DNA from: Eubacteriaceae bacterium | Lineage (GTDB): Bacteria > Bacillota > Clostridia > Lachnospirales > Lachnospiraceae | Direction of reading: 5' to 3' | Assembly: GCA_910574015.1 (NCBI GenBank) | Contig: CAJSYQ010000012.1 | Span: 32,834-96,833, forward strand | Length of the DNA stretch: 64,000 nt | In this document: in pieces, positions 40,883 through 49,903 of the stretch | Position numbering within the stretch: the stretch's first letter is position 1 | Layout: each line of letters begins with the position of its first letter | The notes under the pieces: model-generated | Database searches by the model: none | The model's input: only the letters and a program-made list of their open reading frames with translations | Told to the model about the DNA's origin: nothing | Program-made: the position numbers and the translations under genes

Positions 40883-42556
40883 TTGTTAGCGAATTTACAT
40901 GTCAAAAACTTTGCCATAATAGATGAGATTGATGTTGAATTTGGCGGTCATCTCAATATTCTCACCGGCGAGACTGGTGCCGGCAAGTCCATACTGGTGG
41001 GGTCCATCAGTATTGCCCTTGGCGCCCGTGTATCGTCAGAGATGATCGGTAAGAATGGGGATCATGCCATGGTGGAGGCTGTTTTTCATATCTCTGATGA
41101 AGAGACACTGGCGCGGATCCGGGAACTGGATATTGAGCCGGAGGACGGCCAGCTCGTTATTTCACGAAAGATTACGGAGAACCGCAGTATCAATAAGATA
41201 AATGGAGAGAGCGTTCCGGTAAGTCTGATCCGCAAGGTGGCGGCTCTGTGTATCGATATTCACGGACAGCACGAGCATCAGTCTCTGCTGGATCCGGACA
41301 GACACCGGGAGATTGTGGATGAATACGGCGGTGCGAAGTGTATCCAGGTCCGGGAGGAGACAGCGCGGCTGTATCATCAGTATAAGAAGGCGGAAAAAGA
41401 AATGCGACAGGATGCTGTGTCCTCCGAGGAACGGGCGCGGCAGCTTGGGTTTCTGGAGTATGAAAAGGAAGAGATAGAGACGGCGGATGTGAAACCGGGG
41501 GAGATTGAGGAGACAGAAGAGAGATATTTCCGTATGTCCCATGCCGGTGCCATCGCAGAAGTGCTGGGTGAGGTGCATGAGCGGAGTGGAGAGACGGCGG
41601 CGGGGGCGGTGAGTCAGGCCCTGAGGCGGCTGCAGGAGATCCGCAGTCTTGATCCGGCGCTGGATAACTTTGTGGAAGAGCTGATGCAGATAGAAGGACT
41701 TTTGGACGATTTCAACCGGGAAGTGTCTGACTTTATGTCGGATTTTCATTTTGATGAAAACGATCTTGAGCAGACCCGGAGACGGCTGGATCTGATCCAC
41801 ACCCTGCAGAGCAAATATGGTGAAACATACGATGCGATAGCGGATCATCTGCGGCGGGTGGATGAGAAGCTTCTTCAATATGCGGATTATGAGACATTTC
41901 TTGCAAAACAGAAGGAAGAAATGGAATCGCTGGGAGAGGAGCTTCAGAAAAAATGTGCTGTCCTGTCCCGGTGCCGCAGGAAATCTGCGGCGGCACTGGA
42001 GAAGAAAATAACGGAGGCACTGCAGGATTTGAATTTCGCCCATGTGGATTTCGCGATACAGATCACGCCGAAGGAGGACTTCGGAGCGGATGGCGGGGAT
42101 GATGTGGAATTTATGATCGCCACCAATCCGGGGGAGCCAAGGAGAAGTCTTGCCAAGGTTGCTTCTGGTGGAGAGCTTTCCCGTATTATGCTGGCCATCA
42201 AGTCTGTCTTTGCGGACAGCGATGCCATCGAGACGCTGATTTTTGACGAGATTGATGCCGGGATCAGTGGGCGTACGGCCCAGAAGGTGTCGGAAAAAAT
42301 GAGTGTCCTCGGCAAAAGGCATCAGATCATATGTATAACCCATCTGGCGCAGATTGCCGCCATGGCCGATCTCCACTTCGTCATAGAAAAAGATGTGACA
42401 GATCATGCATCGACTACCAGGATCCGGCCTTTGGACAAACGGGAGACAGAGGAAGAGCTGGCCCGTATTCTCGGAGGCGTTGAGATCACAGAGGCTGTCA
42501 GAAAAAATGCAAGAGAGATGAAGGAGCTTGCTGACAGTCAGAAACAGTATTCATAA
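40883..42556 (+). CDS. recN: DNA repair protein RecN
   Basis: 557 residues, standard length. 'LHVKNFAIIDEIDVEFGGHL' and Walker A 'LTGETGAGKSILVGSISIA' at the N-terminus, a central coiled coil (about 150-370), and the C-terminal signature and Walker B 'ASGGELSRIMLAIKSV', 'FDEIDAGISGRTAQKVSEKM'. RecN is an SMC-like ATPase that gathers broken DNA ends. The start is a TTG at 40883, since GGAGGG lies 4 bases upstream and the protein then begins as RecN proteins do; the 22 residues upstream are not RecN-like. A terminator follows at 42582. Confidence 0.96.
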   Translation: MLANLHVKNFAIIDEIDVEFGGHLNILTGETGAGKSILVGSISIALGARVSSEMIGKNGDHAMVEAVFHISDEETLARIRELDIEPEDGQLVISRKITENRSINKINGESVPVSLIRKVAALCIDIHGQHEHQSLLDPDRHREIVDEYGGAKCIQVREETARLYHQYKKAEKEMRQDAVSSEERARQLGFLEYEKEEIETADVKPGEIEETEERYFRMSHAGAIAEVLGEVHERSGETAAGAVSQALRRLQEIRSLDPALDNFVEELMQIEGLLDDFNREVSDFMSDFHFDENDLEQTRRRLDLIHTLQSKYGETYDAIADHLRRVDEKLLQYADYETFLAKQKEEMESLGEELQKKCAVLSRCRRKSAAALEKKITEALQDLNFAHVDFAIQITPKEDFGADGGDDVEFMIATNPGEPRRSLAKVASGGELSRIMLAIKSVFADSDAIETLIFDEIDAGISGRTAQKVSEKMSVLGKRHQIICITHLAQIAAMADLHFVIEKDVTDHASTTRIRPLDKRETEEELARILGGVEITEAVRKNAREMKELADSQKQYS

Positions 42557-42581
42557 TAAAGTTGAAAATGGTCATACTAAC

Positions 42582-42617
42582 ATGGAATCTGGAATGTCGT
42601 TTCAGATTCCATTTTTT
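42582..42617 (+). terminator. Intrinsic terminator after recN
   Basis: A 10-bp stem (42582-42591 with 42603-42612) with an 11-base loop, followed by six T residues (42612-42617). It lies 26 bp after the recN stop and 20 bp before the spoIVB start, so spoIVB is probably transcribed from a separate (sporulation) promoter not obvious by eye. Confidence 0.8.
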
Positions 42618-42636
42618 CATGTATGAGGTGGTTTGT

Positions 42637-43881
42637 GTGATCAGACAGAACAGTGTTCTTCGACGCTGGCGAAGATGGTTGATACTTTTTCTTGCGGCCG
42701 ACCTGTTTGCAGCCGGTTTCCTATTTTATCGCTATATGGACTCTTATGTGCCGGATCAGCTGTATGCGGTTGTGGGAGAGACGGAAGAAATTTCCCTGCC
42801 CTTTGGGTGTGAGACAGAAGAATCACGGGAGGTACTTCAGGTAACAAATAAAGAGAGTGGTTTTTCCATGGTTTCCGGCAGTACGGGAAACTATCAGGTT
42901 TCGGTAAAGCTTTTCGGTGTTGTTCCGTTAAAAAATGTAGATGTACGGGTGATTCGGGAAATGAAGGTAGCTCCCAGTGGCGAGCCCATCGGGATCTATG
43001 TGGAGACAAACGGCCTGCTGGTGCTGGATACGGCGGAGATACAGGGAGAGGACGGCCTGACTTATGCTCCTGGTGAGAACATATTAAGGACGGGCGATTA
43101 TATACTGAAATGGAATAACAATCCCGTGCCCACAATCGCAAAGCTGAATCAGGCCATTCAGGAGAGCGGCAGAAAAAAAGTGGCTGTTCTGATAAGGCGG
43201 GGAAATGAAAATCTGAAAGTGGCGATGAAACCGGTCCAGGCAACAGACCACACCTTTAAGATCGGCACGTGGGTGCGGGAGGACACACAGGGGATCGGAA
43301 CGCTTACTTATGTAACAGAGGACGGAAGATTTGGAACCCTTGGACATGGGATTACCGATGCGGATACGGGTACGCTTCTGGACCTGCAGGGAGGGGAGTT
43401 GTACCGGACGAGAATACTGGGCATCACAAAGGGGGCCAGCGGCGAGCCTGGTGAGCTGCAGGGATATATCAATATGGTGGCGGATAATGAGATTGGTGAG
43501 ATAACGAAAAATACCAGTCTTGGCGTTTTTGGAAAGATGAAACAGGCTGCAGGGGAGGCGTATGCCGGTGAAGCCCTGCCGGTGGGCATGAAACAGGAGA
43601 TCCATCAGGGAGATGCCTCTGTGTATGTGAATTTGGACGGTATGGCAAAGAGCTATCGGATTCGGATCGAAGAGATCAACATGAACAGCACCGACAATAA
43701 AAGCATGGTTATAAGGATCACGGATTCCAGGCTTTTGTCCATGACAGGTGGAATAGTACAGGGAATGAGCGGTTCTCCCATTATTCAAGATGAAAAGATC
43801 GTGGGAGCGGTGACACATGTACTGGTGGACGATCCCACAAAGGGATACGGGGTGTTTATCGAGACGATGCTGTCACAGTGA
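42637..43881 (+). CDS. spoIVB: SpoIVB peptidase
   Basis: 414 residues. One N-terminal membrane helix ('WLILFLAADLFAAGFLFYRY') anchors the protein. A PDZ domain lies near residues 115-195, and the S55 peptidase domain carries the catalytic His in 'FGTLGHGITDADTG' and Ser in 'GIVQGMSGSPIIQDEKIVGA'. In sporulation SpoIVB is secreted from the forespore and triggers pro-sigma-K processing through SpoIVFA. The GTG start at 42637 (AGGTGG five bases upstream) gives the expected N-terminus. The longer frame from 42562 would include the recN terminator. In most Clostridia spo0A follows directly; here an alpha-galactosidase gene lies between. Confidence 0.95.
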   Translation: MIRQNSVLRRWRRWLILFLAADLFAAGFLFYRYMDSYVPDQLYAVVGETEEISLPFGCETEESREVLQVTNKESGFSMVSGSTGNYQVSVKLFGVVPLKNVDVRVIREMKVAPSGEPIGIYVETNGLLVLDTAEIQGEDGLTYAPGENILRTGDYILKWNNNPVPTIAKLNQAIQESGRKKVAVLIRRGNENLKVAMKPVQATDHTFKIGTWVREDTQGIGTLTYVTEDGRFGTLGHGITDADTGTLLDLQGGELYRTRILGITKGASGEPGELQGYINMVADNEIGEITKNTSLGVFGKMKQAAGEAYAGEALPVGMKQEIHQGDASVYVNLDGMAKSYRIRIEEINMNSTDNKSMVIRITDSRLLSMTGGIVQGMSGSPIIQDEKIVGAVTHVLVDDPTKGYGVFIETMLSQ

Positions 43882-43914
43882 GGGACATATCCTTGTAAAA
43901 TAGAACTGGTTATA

Positions 43915-43940
43915 TTGAAGGTGATATGGTAAAATATAAT
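43915..43940 (+). promoter_or_regulatory. Possible promoter of the alpha-galactosidase gene
   Basis: TATAAT (43935-43940) is perfect. The nearest -35-like element TTGAAG (43915-43920) is only 14 bp away, so an activator may be needed. The leader to the ATG at 44026 is about 80 bases. Confidence 0.4.
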
Positions 43941-44025
43941 TTAGGTGTCAGGAAATATATAAGGGAACGCAGTCTGGAGGGATAAGTTCCGGAAGGCAAA
44001 AGATAGAGATATGGAGGGGTTTATT

Positions 44026-46128
44026 ATGGCGATTGAGAGAATATCAGAAATCCAGCTGGGAGATATGCTTCTGGTTTTTGAACAGGAGACCGATTTCAAG
44101 AGGGTGGGATTCTATATGATGCCGGCGGGAATGGCGGCACAGGATGTCTGCGATAGGAAATTTTACCGCGTCAACAGTCTGGCGCAGCTCAAACTGATGG
44201 GAGATATCTACCCCAATTGTTACGGCAATGGACAGACCATGCATAACTGTGAGACGGCAAATCTTTTTGAATATGATACACAGACGGTGGAGTTAGAGGG
44301 GGAAAAAACATATATCCGGACAGTGATGCGGGATCATCGCGGTTATGACCTGGTAAATGTCATTACCTGGTATCAGGGGGAAGAAAGCTTTGAGATGAAG
44401 AATATCTTTACAAACCACAGTGAGGATATGGTGACGCTGGAGATGATCGCAAGCTTTGAGATGGGAAACCTGACGCCCTTTGAGGAGGGAATGGCGCCGG
44501 ATACGCTGACGGTCCATCGGCTCCGCAGCAAGTGGAGCCATGAGGGGAGACTTGTGTCGGAGACGGTGGAAGACCTGCAGCTGGAGCCCAGCTGGTCCAA
44601 CTGGTCTGTGGGCGTGGAGCGGTTCGGTCAGAGAGGCTCTATGCCGGTCATGAAGTATTTTCCCTTTGTGGCAGTGGAGGATACGAAAAATCATGTTCTC
44701 TGGGGTGCACAGCTGGCGCACGAGGCCTCCTGGCAGATGGAGATCTATCGTCAGGATGACGGTTTACATATTTCGGGCGGACTGGCTGACCGGGACTTTG
44801 GCCACTGGATGAAAAATATCGGCGCTGGTGAGAGCTTTGAGACGCCTGCGGCGATACTAAGCGTGTGCAGTGGAGACATTGACCAGCTGTGCCATCGGCT
44901 TGTGTCGGCAGGGGAGAAGTATGTGGAGCAGGGACCGGAGGAGGAACAGGGGCTTCCCATTATATTTAACGAATACTGTACCACATGGGGATGTCCTTCC
45001 CATGAGAATATTGCCGGTATCATCCATGCGGTGAAGAATAGAGGCTTTGATTATTTTGTCATTGACTGCGGCTGGTTTAAAGAGGATGGGGTTCCCTGGG
45101 ACATCAGTATGGGAGATTATAATGTGTCGGATACGTTGTTCCCGGAGGGACTGGAGAAAACGGTGGAGCTTATCCGGGATGCGGGGATGCGGCCGGGAAT
45201 CTGGTTTGAGATCGACAATGTGGGCCGTGCGGCGAAAGCATATGAGCTTACGGACCATTTATTGAAAAGGGATGGTCACCCGCTGACTACATACAGCCGC
45301 CGGTTCTGGGATATGAAGGATCCCTGGGTAAAGGAATACCTTGGGGAAAAGGTTATCGGTACTCTTAGGAAATATGGGTTTGGTTATATGAAGATGGATT
45401 ATAATGATACCATTGGAATCGGCTGCGACGGCGCGGAATCTCTCGGGGAGGGACTGCGGCAGAATATGGAGGCATCTTTGGATTTTGTGAGGCAGGTTAA
45501 GGAAGAGCTACCGGATCTTGTACTGGAGAACTGCGCCTCCGGCGGACACAAGCTGGAACCGCTGATGATGAGCCTCTGTTCTATGGCATCCTTCTCCGAC
45601 GCCCACGAGACGGAGGAGATACCGATTATTGCGGCGAATCTGCACCGGGCCATCCTTCCGCGCCAGAGCCAGATCTGGGCGGTGATCCGCAGGGACGATT
45701 CTCTGAAAAGGATTGGCTATTCCATTGCCAATACATTTCTTGGCAGGATGTGCCTGTCGGGTGATGTAACGGAACTTTCGGATGAACAGTGGGATGTGAT
45801 AGAACGGGGAATGGCATTCTACCGGGAGACGGCACCGGTGATCTGTAAGGGCATGACCCGCCGGATCGGACCAAAGATCACCAGCGACCGTTATCCCCAG
45901 GGGTATCAGGTGGTACTTCGGACCGGCGTCTCGGGAGAGGCCCTGGTAGTGATACACTGTTTTCAGGGAGATCTTCCGGAGACCATCGAAGTGGATCTGA
46001 CAGGATGTGCCAGCCAGATCGCAAATATATATTCCTATGACAAAAAAGCTGATATTCATGTGAAAGATCAGACCTTATTCTACCGCACCCGGGAGAATAT
46101 GTCGGCAGTGGCGGTGCACCTGATCTGA
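44026..46128 (+). CDS. Alpha-galactosidase, glycoside hydrolase family 36
   Basis: 700 residues, cytoplasmic (no signal peptide). The GH36 core is clear: 'FDYFVIDCGWFKEDGVPWD', the nucleophile Asp in 'GYMKMDYNDTIGIG', 'ENCASGGHKLEPLMM' and the acid/base Asp in 'SFSDAHETEEIP', followed by a C-terminal beta-sandwich. It hydrolyses alpha-1,6-galactosides such as melibiose and raffinose oligosaccharides after uptake. No transporter or regulator gene is adjacent, so substrate import must come from elsewhere. GGAGGGG precedes ATG 44026. It separates spoIVB from spo0A, which suggests later insertion of this gene into a conserved pair (inference). Confidence 0.92.
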   Translation: MAIERISEIQLGDMLLVFEQETDFKRVGFYMMPAGMAAQDVCDRKFYRVNSLAQLKLMGDIYPNCYGNGQTMHNCETANLFEYDTQTVELEGEKTYIRTVMRDHRGYDLVNVITWYQGEESFEMKNIFTNHSEDMVTLEMIASFEMGNLTPFEEGMAPDTLTVHRLRSKWSHEGRLVSETVEDLQLEPSWSNWSVGVERFGQRGSMPVMKYFPFVAVEDTKNHVLWGAQLAHEASWQMEIYRQDDGLHISGGLADRDFGHWMKNIGAGESFETPAAILSVCSGDIDQLCHRLVSAGEKYVEQGPEEEQGLPIIFNEYCTTWGCPSHENIAGIIHAVKNRGFDYFVIDCGWFKEDGVPWDISMGDYNVSDTLFPEGLEKTVELIRDAGMRPGIWFEIDNVGRAAKAYELTDHLLKRDGHPLTTYSRRFWDMKDPWVKEYLGEKVIGTLRKYGFGYMKMDYNDTIGIGCDGAESLGEGLRQNMEASLDFVRQVKEELPDLVLENCASGGHKLEPLMMSLCSMASFSDAHETEEIPIIAANLHRAILPRQSQIWAVIRRDDSLKRIGYSIANTFLGRMCLSGDVTELSDEQWDVIERGMAFYRETAPVICKGMTRRIGPKITSDRYPQGYQVVLRTGVSGEALVVIHCFQGDLPETIEVDLTGCASQIANIYSYDKKADIHVKDQTLFYRTRENMSAVAVHLI

Positions 46129-46203
46129 GGCGACAATCTGAACGGAAGAAGGTCGAACCGGAACGCGGATTTGCCGTCGAGAATGACAGATATAGCATAA
46201 AAT

Positions 46204-46321
46204 AAGTCGAAAAATACAGAAATATTAAAATTGTGTAAACAAAAAGCTAAAAAAATATTATAAAAAATGCATTTTGTGCTTGAAATATGGCGAATAACGG
46301 TTTATACTACGCTTGTCGACA
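46204..46321 (+). promoter_or_regulatory. spo0A promoter with possible Spo0A boxes
   Basis: TTGAAA (46280-46285), 17 bp, TATACT (46303-46308) form a sigma-A-like promoter. A TGTCGAC element (46314-46320) lies at the expected transcription start and differs from the Spo0A-box core TGTCGAA by one base. A second AGTCGAAAAA element is near 46205. They suggest autoregulation by Spo0A. The gap 46129-46362 shows no gene. Confidence 0.6.
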
Positions 46322-46362
46322 CTTTATAAAAATTTTATATTTTAAGGCAAGGAGGTATAATT

Positions 46363-47154
46363 GTGGAGAAGCTGAAAGTTTTGATTGCAGAAGACAATCC
46401 TAGAATAGCAAGTCAGATTGAGCAAATCTTATCAGAAGATCCCGAAATAAGAATTGTGGGTAAGGCAGAAGACGGCATGGAGACAATGGGGATGATAGAT
46501 GAGACGGAACCAGATGTACTGCTGCTGGATCTGATCATGCCTAAGCTTGACGGACTTGGTGTTCTGGAGCGTCTTACAAAGACGAAGGAGAAAGAAAAAC
46601 GGCCGGAAGTAATCGTGGTTTCTGGTATCGCCCAGGAGAGGATCACGGAGACGGCGTTCAATCTGGGGGCGGCCTATTACATACTGAAACCTTTCGACAG
46701 TGAGATGATATTAAATCATGTCCAGAAATTTAAGCCGGGAGCGAGAAAATTTATCGCAACACCAGAAGAACGGCGGATGAATGACGCCATGGCAAGGTTT
46801 AACCTGGAATCCGATGTGACGAATATTATCCATGAGATCGGCGTGCCGGCGCATATTAAAGGGTATCAGTATCTTCGTGATGCCATTATGATGTCTGTGG
46901 ATGACAGCGAGATGCTGAATTCTATTACGAAGATTCTGTACCCCTCCATCGCTAAGCAGCACGGTACAACGCCGAGCCGGGTGGAACGTGCGATCCGTCA
47001 TGCTATAGAGGTGGCGTGGAGCAGGGGAAAGGTGGATACAATAGATGAGTTGTTTGGTTATACGGTCCACAACGGCAAAGGGAAGCCAACGAATTCGGAA
47101 TTTGTGGCGCTGATTGCCGATAAGATACGACTGGAACAGAAAATGAAATTATAA
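46363..47154 (+). CDS. spo0A: Sporulation master regulator Spo0A
   Basis: 263 residues. Receiver domain with acidic pocket 'LIAEDNPRI', phospho-acceptor Asp in '[14 protein letters not shown]', and Lys in '[11 protein letters not shown]'. The Spo0A-specific DNA-binding domain has '[20 protein letters not shown]', '[20 protein letters not shown]' and '[17 protein letters not shown]'. Start is GTG with AAGGAGG seven bases upstream. Phosphorylated Spo0A starts sporulation and controls stationary-phase genes. A two-component pair follows after 12 bp and probably shares its transcript. Confidence 0.98.
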   Translation: MEKLKVLIAEDNPRIASQIEQILSEDPEIRIVGKAEDGMETMGMIDETEPDVLLLDLIMPKLDGLGVLERLTKTKEKEKRPEVIVVSGIAQERITETAFNLGAAYYILKPFDSEMILNHVQKFKPGARKFIATPEERRMNDAMARFNLESDVTNIIHEIGVPAHIKGYQYLRDAIMMSVDDSEMLNSITKILYPSIAKQHGTTPSRVERAIRHAIEVAWSRGKVDTIDELFGYTVHNGKGKPTNSEFVALIADKIRLEQKMKL

Positions 47155-47166
47155 AAGGGGATTTCT

Positions 47167-47838
47167 ATGATACACATTTTAGTTGTTGAGGATGAGAGGG
47201 CAATTTCGGATCTGATTCGACTGAATCTGATAAGAGCTGGGTATAACTGTACGACAGCATTTGACGGAAAGACGGCAGCGGATATTCTTGAGGAAAGAAA
47301 TTTTGACCTTATTCTTCTGGATATTATGCTGCCTTTTATTAACGGCTATGAATTGATGGAATATATAAGGCCTATGAAGATCCCAGTGATATTTCTTACG
47401 GCGAAGGGTGCTCTTTCGGACCGGATCAGGGGACTGACTTCAGGGGCGGAGGACTATATGATCAAGCCTTTTGAGGTAGTGGAGCTGCTGGCCAGGGTGG
47501 CTATCGTTCTACGACGGTATCACAAACTAGAGGACAACCTTGTGTATGCCGACATCGAGGCGGATGTAGAGAATCAAAAGGTAAAGCAGGCGGGGGAGAT
47601 AGTGGAATTGACACCAAAGGAATTTGAACTGCTGGTGTTTTTTATGAGAAATCAGAATATAACCCTTTTTAGGGAAAAAATATATGAGGAGATTTGGGGG
47701 TCGGAGTATCCGGTGGAATCCAGAACCCTGGATCTGCATATACAGAGACTGAGAAAAAAGCTTGGGCTAACGGAGGAACTGAAGACAATTTTTAAGGTGG
47801 GTTACAGATTAGAGGGGACAGATGAAATTTCGAAATAA
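47167..47838 (+). CDS. OmpR/PhoB-family response regulator
   Basis: 223 residues. Receiver with 'LVVEDERAISDLI', phospho-acceptor Asp in 'DLILLDIMLPFING' and 'YMIKPFEVVELLARV', then a winged-helix DNA-binding domain ('VELTPKEFELLVFFMRNQ', 'RTLDLHIQRLRKKLGL'). It follows spo0A by 12 bp and overlaps the sensor kinase gene by 17 bp. Direct repeats with an 11-bp period before the lipoprotein genes (49836-49854) and before the Big_2/PIG-L gene (2040-2056) are candidate binding sites (inference). Confidence 0.92.
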   Translation: MIHILVVEDERAISDLIRLNLIRAGYNCTTAFDGKTAADILEERNFDLILLDIMLPFINGYELMEYIRPMKIPVIFLTAKGALSDRIRGLTSGAEDYMIKPFEVVELLARVAIVLRRYHKLEDNLVYADIEADVENQKVKQAGEIVELTPKEFELLVFFMRNQNITLFREKIYEEIWGSEYPVESRTLDLHIQRLRKKLGLTEELKTIFKVGYRLEGTDEISK

Positions 47839-49276
47839 GGTTTTGATCATGAACGTGCTGCTGCTCTCAGCAGGCCTTGGACTGGTGGGATACCTGATGA
47901 TCCGCAAGAATTTTGAAATCCTTCAGCGGGCGGGACTTTCCCGTGCCGTTGTGGAGAACAATCTTGTGCAGTCCTCGGTGGAGTACGATCTTCTTCAGGT
48001 TTTGAACAGCACTGGATATCAGGAAAAGGAAGAGCAGTCCAGAGCCTGGCAGATGCGGCGTGAACTGGCGGAGATTGGCGGCAGGGTGAAAGGCAGTATG
48101 ATGATGACAGATACTGCCTTTTATATATATTATAAGAGCAGCTATGAATACAGCAGCGACGGTGGAGAGAACCGCATTCCTGTTCGGCTGTTTTACAATA
48201 TGAGGGCTGGCGAGAAGAACTATCTTGTCTGTGAGGAGGAGGGCAGGAAGGTGATCTATGTAACCTCCTGCAGTCTGGTAGGGGAACAGTACCTGCATAT
48301 CATCAGCCGGTCAGATATATCGGAGAATTATAAGGTGCTGACAGAACAGATCTGGTATTTCCGGCTGGTGATCCTGGTGGTACTGGCAGCAGCCTCTCTT
48401 TTGATGCTTCTGGCCAGCCGTTACCTGACCAGGCCGCTGGAACTGTTGAACCAGGCATCCTCTGAAATTGCCAGGGGAGACTATTCCCAGCGGGTGAATG
48501 TTTCGTCCCAGGATGAGGTGGGGCAGCTGGCGGGGCAGTTTAACCGTATGGCGCAGGCGGTGTCGGATCATATCGTACAGCTGAATGAGATGGTGCATAG
48601 CCGGGAACAGTTTGTGGCTGATTTTACCCACGAGATCAAGACTCCCATGACCGCTATTATTGGTTATGCGGATACGATGCGTTCCATGGAGCTGCCGCGG
48701 CAGGAACAGATCCTTGCCCTAAATTACATTTTTTCCGAGGGAAAGCGCCTGGAGAACCTCTCTGGCAGGCTGTTTGAACTGCTCTACCTGAAACGGACTG
48801 ACATCGAACGCCAGCCTGTCCATATTTCGGACTTTATTGCCGAGATCAGGGAAATAACGGAGCCGATAATGAAAAGAGGGAAGCTCTCTATTACTACAGA
48901 TGTAGAAGATGGGGTTATATGGGTGAATAGAGAATTATTTGTAACCGTTTTTGTCAACGTTATTGACAATGCCCGCAAGGCGTCATGCCCGGGAGGGGAG
49001 ATCCGGATCCTGGGACGCCGGACAGAGACAGAGGGAGAAGGGGCTTATGAGTTCTCGGTGGAAGACGATGGCATCGGCATGAATGAGGAAGAGGTGAAAA
49101 GGATGTGGGATGAGTTCTATATGGCGGACAAGTCTCGTTCCAGAAAAGAAGGAGGAGCGGGGATCGGCATGTCTCTTGTGGCATTGATCCTGTCCAGGCA
49201 CGGGGCGGAGTGGGATGTGGAGAGCAGCCCCGGCCATGGGACGAAGATCCGTATCTGGATAGAGGGGGGAGAATAG
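47822..49276 (+). CDS. Membrane sensor histidine kinase
   Basis: 484 residues. TM1 about 8-26, an extracellular sensor of about 150 residues without a recognised fold, TM2 about 178-200 and a HAMP domain ('YLTRPLELLNQASSEIARGD'). The dimerisation helix has the phospho-acceptor His in 'VADFTHEIKTPMTAIIGYAD', and the ATPase domain has 'NVIDNARKASCPGG', 'VEDDGIGMNEEE' and 'EGGAGIGMSLVALIL'. Partner of the response regulator it overlaps. The genes that follow (a small membrane protein and two lipoproteins) may be its output or part of signal sensing. Signal unknown. Confidence 0.92.
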   Translation: MKFRNKVLIMNVLLLSAGLGLVGYLMIRKNFEILQRAGLSRAVVENNLVQSSVEYDLLQVLNSTGYQEKEEQSRAWQMRRELAEIGGRVKGSMMMTDTAFYIYYKSSYEYSSDGGENRIPVRLFYNMRAGEKNYLVCEEEGRKVIYVTSCSLVGEQYLHIISRSDISENYKVLTEQIWYFRLVILVVLAAASLLMLLASRYLTRPLELLNQASSEIARGDYSQRVNVSSQDEVGQLAGQFNRMAQAVSDHIVQLNEMVHSREQFVADFTHEIKTPMTAIIGYADTMRSMELPRQEQILALNYIFSEGKRLENLSGRLFELLYLKRTDIERQPVHISDFIAEIREITEPIMKRGKLSITTDVEDGVIWVNRELFVTVFVNVIDNARKASCPGGEIRILGRRTETEGEGAYEFSVEDDGIGMNEEEVKRMWDEFYMADKSRSRKEGGAGIGMSLVALILSRHGAEWDVESSPGHGTKIRIWIEGGE

Positions 49277-49277
49277 G

Positions 49278-49784
49278 GTGAAGAAGATTATACTGGTTTC
49301 CGGCGTCCTTCTTTTTCTGGTCTGTGCCTTTTTTCTTCCGGGAGATCTCCTTCTGTGGCAGAGCAGGGCGGAACTGGGAGAAGTTTCCACTGTCTCCAAA
49401 GAGAGCTACCAGTCGGAGGCATACGCTCTTGCCAGGGAGGCATCTGCCCGGCTCTCCCGGGAGGAGAAGCTAAGCTTGGTCAGGGGGGAGTGGGAGAGCG
49501 AGATATCAGAGGCGGAGGAGTTTGAGATGCAGCTTCAGGGATATGAGGCAGTGCGGATGGCACGGGAACAGATGCAGAAAATGTATGAGGAGGGGGAGTT
49601 TCCCGCGGATCTGTCGGAATTGTATCAGAACTGGTATGGATGGCAGGTAACCCCGTACAAGGCGGTGGATGCCACATTTCATACCTATACCGCGTATTAC
49701 TGGGAGATTGTTTTTGAGCGGTTTGACCGGAAGAAGAGCTATACCGTGCGGATGCTTGAGGATGGCACGATCTTTACATACTAG
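49278..49784 (+). CDS. Small membrane-anchored protein of unknown function
   Basis: 168 residues starting with GTG one base after the kinase stop. An N-terminal hydrophobic segment ('IILVSGVLLFLVCAFFLPGD') is followed by a Glu/Arg-rich, probably helical region (about 35-120) and a Tyr/Phe-rich C-terminus ('WEIVFERFDRKKSYTVRML'). No family recognised. Its position suggests an accessory component of the two-component system, exposed outside the membrane. Confidence 0.7.
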   Translation: MKKIILVSGVLLFLVCAFFLPGDLLLWQSRAELGEVSTVSKESYQSEAYALAREASARLSREEKLSLVRGEWESEISEAEEFEMQLQGYEAVRMAREQMQKMYEEGEFPADLSELYQNWYGWQVTPYKAVDATFHTYTAYYWEIVFERFDRKKSYTVRMLEDGTIFTY

Positions 49785-49835
49785 CTTGATGGCGTGTCTG
49801 AAAATTCCTTCCCGACATTTCCATTCCCCGGTGTT

Positions 49836-49868
49836 ATTTACAATTTATTTACAAGGCTGTGGTATCAT
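49836..49868 (+). promoter_or_regulatory. Direct-repeat operator and -10 element before the lipoprotein genes
   Basis: TTTACA occurs at 49837-49842 and again at 49848-49853, an 11-bp period typical of PhoB/PhoP-type regulator boxes. TATCAT (49863-49868) could be the -10, so the repeats cover the -35 region as for a class II activator site. The lipoprotein start is 49904. Confidence 0.5.
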
Positions 49869-49903
49869 TGGATCAGTTTAAAACGGAAGGAGCGGATGGT
49901 TAT

